In this document: piece by piece, positions 61,232 to 64,000 of the stretch
Numbering within the stretch: position 1 is the stretch's first letter
Layout: every line of letters starts with the position of its first letter
Source: Nageia nagi
Lineage: Eukaryota; Pinophyta
DNA length: 64,000 bases
Reading direction: 5' to 3'
Assembly (NCBI GenBank): GCA_050084985.1
Contig: JBITNC010000001.1
Coordinates: 112,096,001 to 112,160,000 of the forward strand
Made by a program: the position numbers and the translations under genes
The notes under the pieces: model-generated
What the model was told of the DNA's origin: nothing
Seen by the model: the letters and a program-made list of their open reading frames with translations, nothing else
Databases searched by the model: none

Positions 61232-63150
61232 ATAAGAAAATAGAAACTAGAAGAGAAAACTATTTAGAGAATGAGGTACCCATGCTAGTAGTATTTACTC
61301 CTATGTAAAAGGTAATTTAGAAAGTAGATGGAAGGAGAGATGGGAGTTGAGATTAGAAATGTTAAGAGGAAAGTTAAATAGTCTATGTAAAGTGGTTTGA
61401 TGTAGTGGTTAATGTGTTGATGGTGATGGCTAAAGGATCATCCTATTGGTAAGGGTGTTTTTTACACCTCATTGATTTTACTATCGTGTAGAAGTGGAAG
61501 CCATCACATTGTTCCACAACTTACTTATTAAGGGATGTTATGTGGAATCTCATTCAATTTGCACTTATGTGTTTTAAGGTTCTAATGCCCACAAAGTGAC
61601 TAATACTATTATTAATCATGGTTTAAATTAACAAACTTGCACTACATGTAATACTTTAACATTACTTACTCCCTTCATTAATCCTATAAAAACCAAGAGC
61701 AAAGTACACATCAAAGTTTTTCTACTCTCTTTATGTCAAAGTACCTCATTACTTGTAAGTGACTAAAATAGTTTATTATTCATTAATGTTCTTTATTTAC
61801 TTCAAATATTTCTTCTTTCATTTTTGTGATCCACATTTTTCCTTCTCCAACTCTTTACTCTACAATAGTTAGATGATTTCTAAATAATGACATCGATAAT
61901 CAAAAACATTATTTATTCATACAAATATATAATAAACAACACTTTTTTGAAAAATGAAATGATGGAATGATGAAATTGGTATCCATAAATTTGCATCACC
62001 AATAATCCTCATAAGAATATTCTCCACATTTGAAATGAACAAATCAATTCACATCCCTCATAGCAATGTTCCATGCAATAGTCCTATAGATAAACTTGTT
62101 TGTAGAACTATAATCATTACATAGTCGAAGAATCTTCATAACCTTAGTAACATTTCCAACAAAATCTTTAATAACTTGAATGTAATTACCAACTTGTTTA
62201 AGCAATTTTTTTACATCAACTTCCACATCATTCAACATGGTATTATACTTGGAAATATATATGCTGTTATCTTACTAGATTATTTTTCAATTTCCATAGA
62301 TCTCAAGTGTTTCAATCTATTCTATACAAAAGTTAAATACTTTGTCACTTCAATCTAATATATCCAAGATCTATTATTCCTTATCTTCATCAATGTCTTA
62401 CTCAAACATCATCCTGCTACCTCTTTATAGAAATTTCAAAGAGAACATATGATGAGTATATTTAGTCTCCAACAAAAATAATTGCTATCATGTATCCTAC
62501 TTACATTCATAAGGTGTACATGTACAAACAATAATTCATGCATATTAAATTTCCCAAGAATAATTATAATAAGAGTTGCTAAAGCACCCATCTATTGATC
62601 CTTATTCATTATTTGCAAGTACAACACATAAACATGTTATGTTATTTACATGCTATTTGAAACCACTCTTGTGGATTTCTACACCTACTTCTATAGTTCC
62701 CATCATGGTAAACACTGGAAGGATACAATAAAGGTTGTGGGTTTTGATTTACTCTTGAAAATTGTACCTACCTAAAATTATTTCATGATATCTATATTTT
62801 TTTGATCGCTATGCATCATGAGGCTATAGGTATTTCATTCATCTCATCAAATAACATGCATGCATTCTCTATGTTTCACATTTTGTATACACCTCTACTA
62901 GTGTATTCACCATTACAACATCTAAACTTCTTTTAAATATCCTTTAGTTGGGCTTTGATGGTGTTGGGAAAGGTGGATAAGAGATTCTCCAACAACCCAA
63001 GTGCAATGAAAACTATCCAAATTACTAGCAAAGTAGCGTCCTCAACCTCCACATAAAGTTAATAGATACATGATGTAATAAATCAATGATCCAAAGAATT
63101 TGTATCATCAAAAATGATCCAAAAATTATTATTAATCTTTGATTCAACAT
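61232..63150. repeat. Block X, copy 5 (truncated by copia fragment)
   Basis: It matches 1-1960, ending at 'gattcaacattatg', where copia sequence takes over. From about 62260 to 62560 there are many one-base losses compared with X1. It carries PPR relic 5. Confidence 0.8.
61996..62990 (-). pseudogene. DYW-type PPR protein relic 5 (C-terminal part)
   Basis: The minus strand gives the PPR wording 'VVMVNTLVEVYTKCET' (about 62885-62920), which is the family's 'NxLVdMYaKCG' motif. Near the end come 'LNDVEVDVKKLLKQVGNYIQ', 'VIKDFVGNVTKVMKILRLCN', 'IYRTIAWNIAMRDVN*FVHF' and 'KCGEYSYEDYW' with a TGA stop at 61996. It has the clearest terminal DYW of the five. One stop lies within the last 20 codons, and the middle is badly eroded. 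Confidence 0.82.
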
Positions 63151-63631
63151 TATGGGAGATATGGTCAAAGATGGCTTTATGGCTTTATCCAAATATTATC
63201 ACTATCCTACTTATGATCAAATTACAAACATCTTTACAAAGCCATTCCTAGGGATCATTTTTCCTACCTTCAAAGCCAACTTGGATCTATACCTTAGACA
63301 TTTAGGGGGCAACTTATTGGAAAATTTTTACTATAATAGGGTACTCATTGGACTCTATATATATTGCACCTTTTTTTACTTTCTTTTCTTTGTATTTTAT
63401 TTTTCGACCAACAAAGAAAATGATCTCCTTTTGTCATGGAGATTAAGGGGATGATTGAAAATATTAATCTCCATTCCAAACATTACTTTTATTCTTCAAA
63501 CTCTATCTCTATTCTCCAGCATCACTTTTATTCTCCAAGCTTGAAATTCATTCCCAACTGTTACTATTATTCTTTGGGCTCTATCTCCTCACTTTGAGAC
63601 TTCCTTATTCGAACCTATTTTCCAACATACG
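63151..63631 (+). mobile_element. Copia 3' fragment (RNase H end, polypurine tract, LTR start)
   Basis: An open frame of about 100 codons reads 'MGDMVKDGF', 'ITNIFTKPFLGIIFPTFKAN', 'LRHLGGNL', corresponding to the last part of pol in the element at 36.7-42.0 kb. It is followed by 'gattaagggg', an LTR start at 63452 and about 180 bases of LTR ending at 63631. Both the LTR break and the downstream 2OGD flank are the same as at 41964. Confidence 0.82.
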
Positions 63632-63811
63632 ATTCTTAAATTTGAAATACTATTCATGGTAAGAAATTTAAAATAATATCTCATATTTTTCACATTTATT
63701 TTACTATATGATTTATCTTTATCATGTAATTTCTCCTTTTCATAACTTATAGTTTTCTTTGTTAGGTCTAGCAAACATAGCCATAATCACTTATCGAGGA
63801 AGCTACATAGT
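63632..63811. repeat. 3' flank of 2OGD copy E
   Basis: It matches 23398-23576 and 36435-36615 ('aaatactattcatggcaaga', 'ggtctagcagacatagccat'). This is the shared downstream flank of the B-type 2OGD copies. Confidence 0.75.
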
Positions 63812-64000
63812 CTACACACCACATATCTTCAGTGAAAGTGGCCTTTTCTTCTTCAAAATTTTAACTCTTTATGAGGCATTACTTAAATTGGTAGAATGTG
63901 AAAGACCTATAAAGTCATGCATGTTGGTCATCAACCAGTTAAAGAGATGTGTAAATCTCTTTCTCATTTGGAAAATAAATAAAATAACCTATAGTATGCA
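63812..64000 (-). pseudogene. 2OGD copy E: last exon, continues beyond the window
   Basis: The minus strand ends with a B-type C-terminus and TAG at 63812, and the exon-3 wording around 'YRSF' and 'LVDDQHA'-like sequence is interrupted by shifts. Homology with copy B runs to the last base of the window, so exons 1 and 2 would lie beyond 64000. The visible part already has frameshifts. Confidence 0.75.

Noticed and set aside
1-64000. CRISPR arrays, operons, bacterial or organellar genes, tRNA or rRNA genes
   Set aside because: No regularly spaced short repeats, no closely packed gene runs, and no cloverleaf or rRNA core sequence were recognised; the content is plant nuclear.

Overview
This window is nuclear DNA of a land plant, very AT-rich and repeat-dominated. 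The evidence is intron-containing plant-type 2-oxoglutarate/Fe(II) dioxygenase (2OGD) sequences, decayed pentatricopeptide-repeat genes of the DYW class (a land-plant organellar RNA-editing family), a Ty1/copia retrotransposon, and DUF4283/CCHC retroelement debris. The large repeat load and CpG-poor decay fit a big, heavily methylated seed-plant genome. A gymnosperm is plausible but cannot be shown from the sequence. I see no gene that is certainly intact.

Most of the window is one compound unit copied several times and then broken by deletions and insertions. In + coordinates the inferred full order is: Y block; 2OGD last-exon tail (minus strand); Z block; unknown coding-like exon Q (minus); X block with a DYW-PPR relic (minus); T block; 2OGD gene, spacer S and second 2OGD gene (all minus); L block with a DUF4283/CCHC relic (plus); then Y again. 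The fullest copy runs from about 7.3 to 30.5 kb. Others start near 30.5, 42, 45 and 60 kb, and another is cut off by the window start.

Region by region: 1-7.3 kb holds X1, a 1.37-kb tandem duplication and a 2OGD tail. 7.3-13.9 kb holds Z1, Q and X2. 13.9-19.4 kb is three tandem 1.85-kb T repeats. 19.4-20.5 kb is the best-preserved 2OGD copy (A), with three exons, two short introns, the catalytic HxD...H and RxS motifs, two compensating frameshifts and two in-frame stops. 23.6-24.9 kb is copy B, whose exon 1 is replaced by foreign sequence. 26.6-30.5 kb is L1, Y2 and another tail. 31.6-32.2 kb is copy C, in which a deletion joins the start codon to mid exon 2. 32.2-36.6 kb repeats the A-B spacer with a 1.08-kb inserted element. 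Copy D is cut at 36.7 kb by a degenerate copia element reaching about 41.96 kb. 42-49.1 kb holds Z3/X3/Y3, a tail, Z4 and X4. A 4.2-kb LTR-like insertion with a 5-bp target duplication occupies 49.1-53.3 kb. 53.3-63.1 kb continues X4, T4, L2, Y4, a tail, Z5 and X5. The window ends with a copia 3' fragment and 2OGD copy E.

In total I count nine 2OGD sequences (five substantial or partial copies and four last-exon tails), all on the minus strand, and five DYW-PPR relics, also on the minus strand. This looks like a tandemly amplified and mostly dead 2OGD locus that carried a neighbouring PPR relic along with it.
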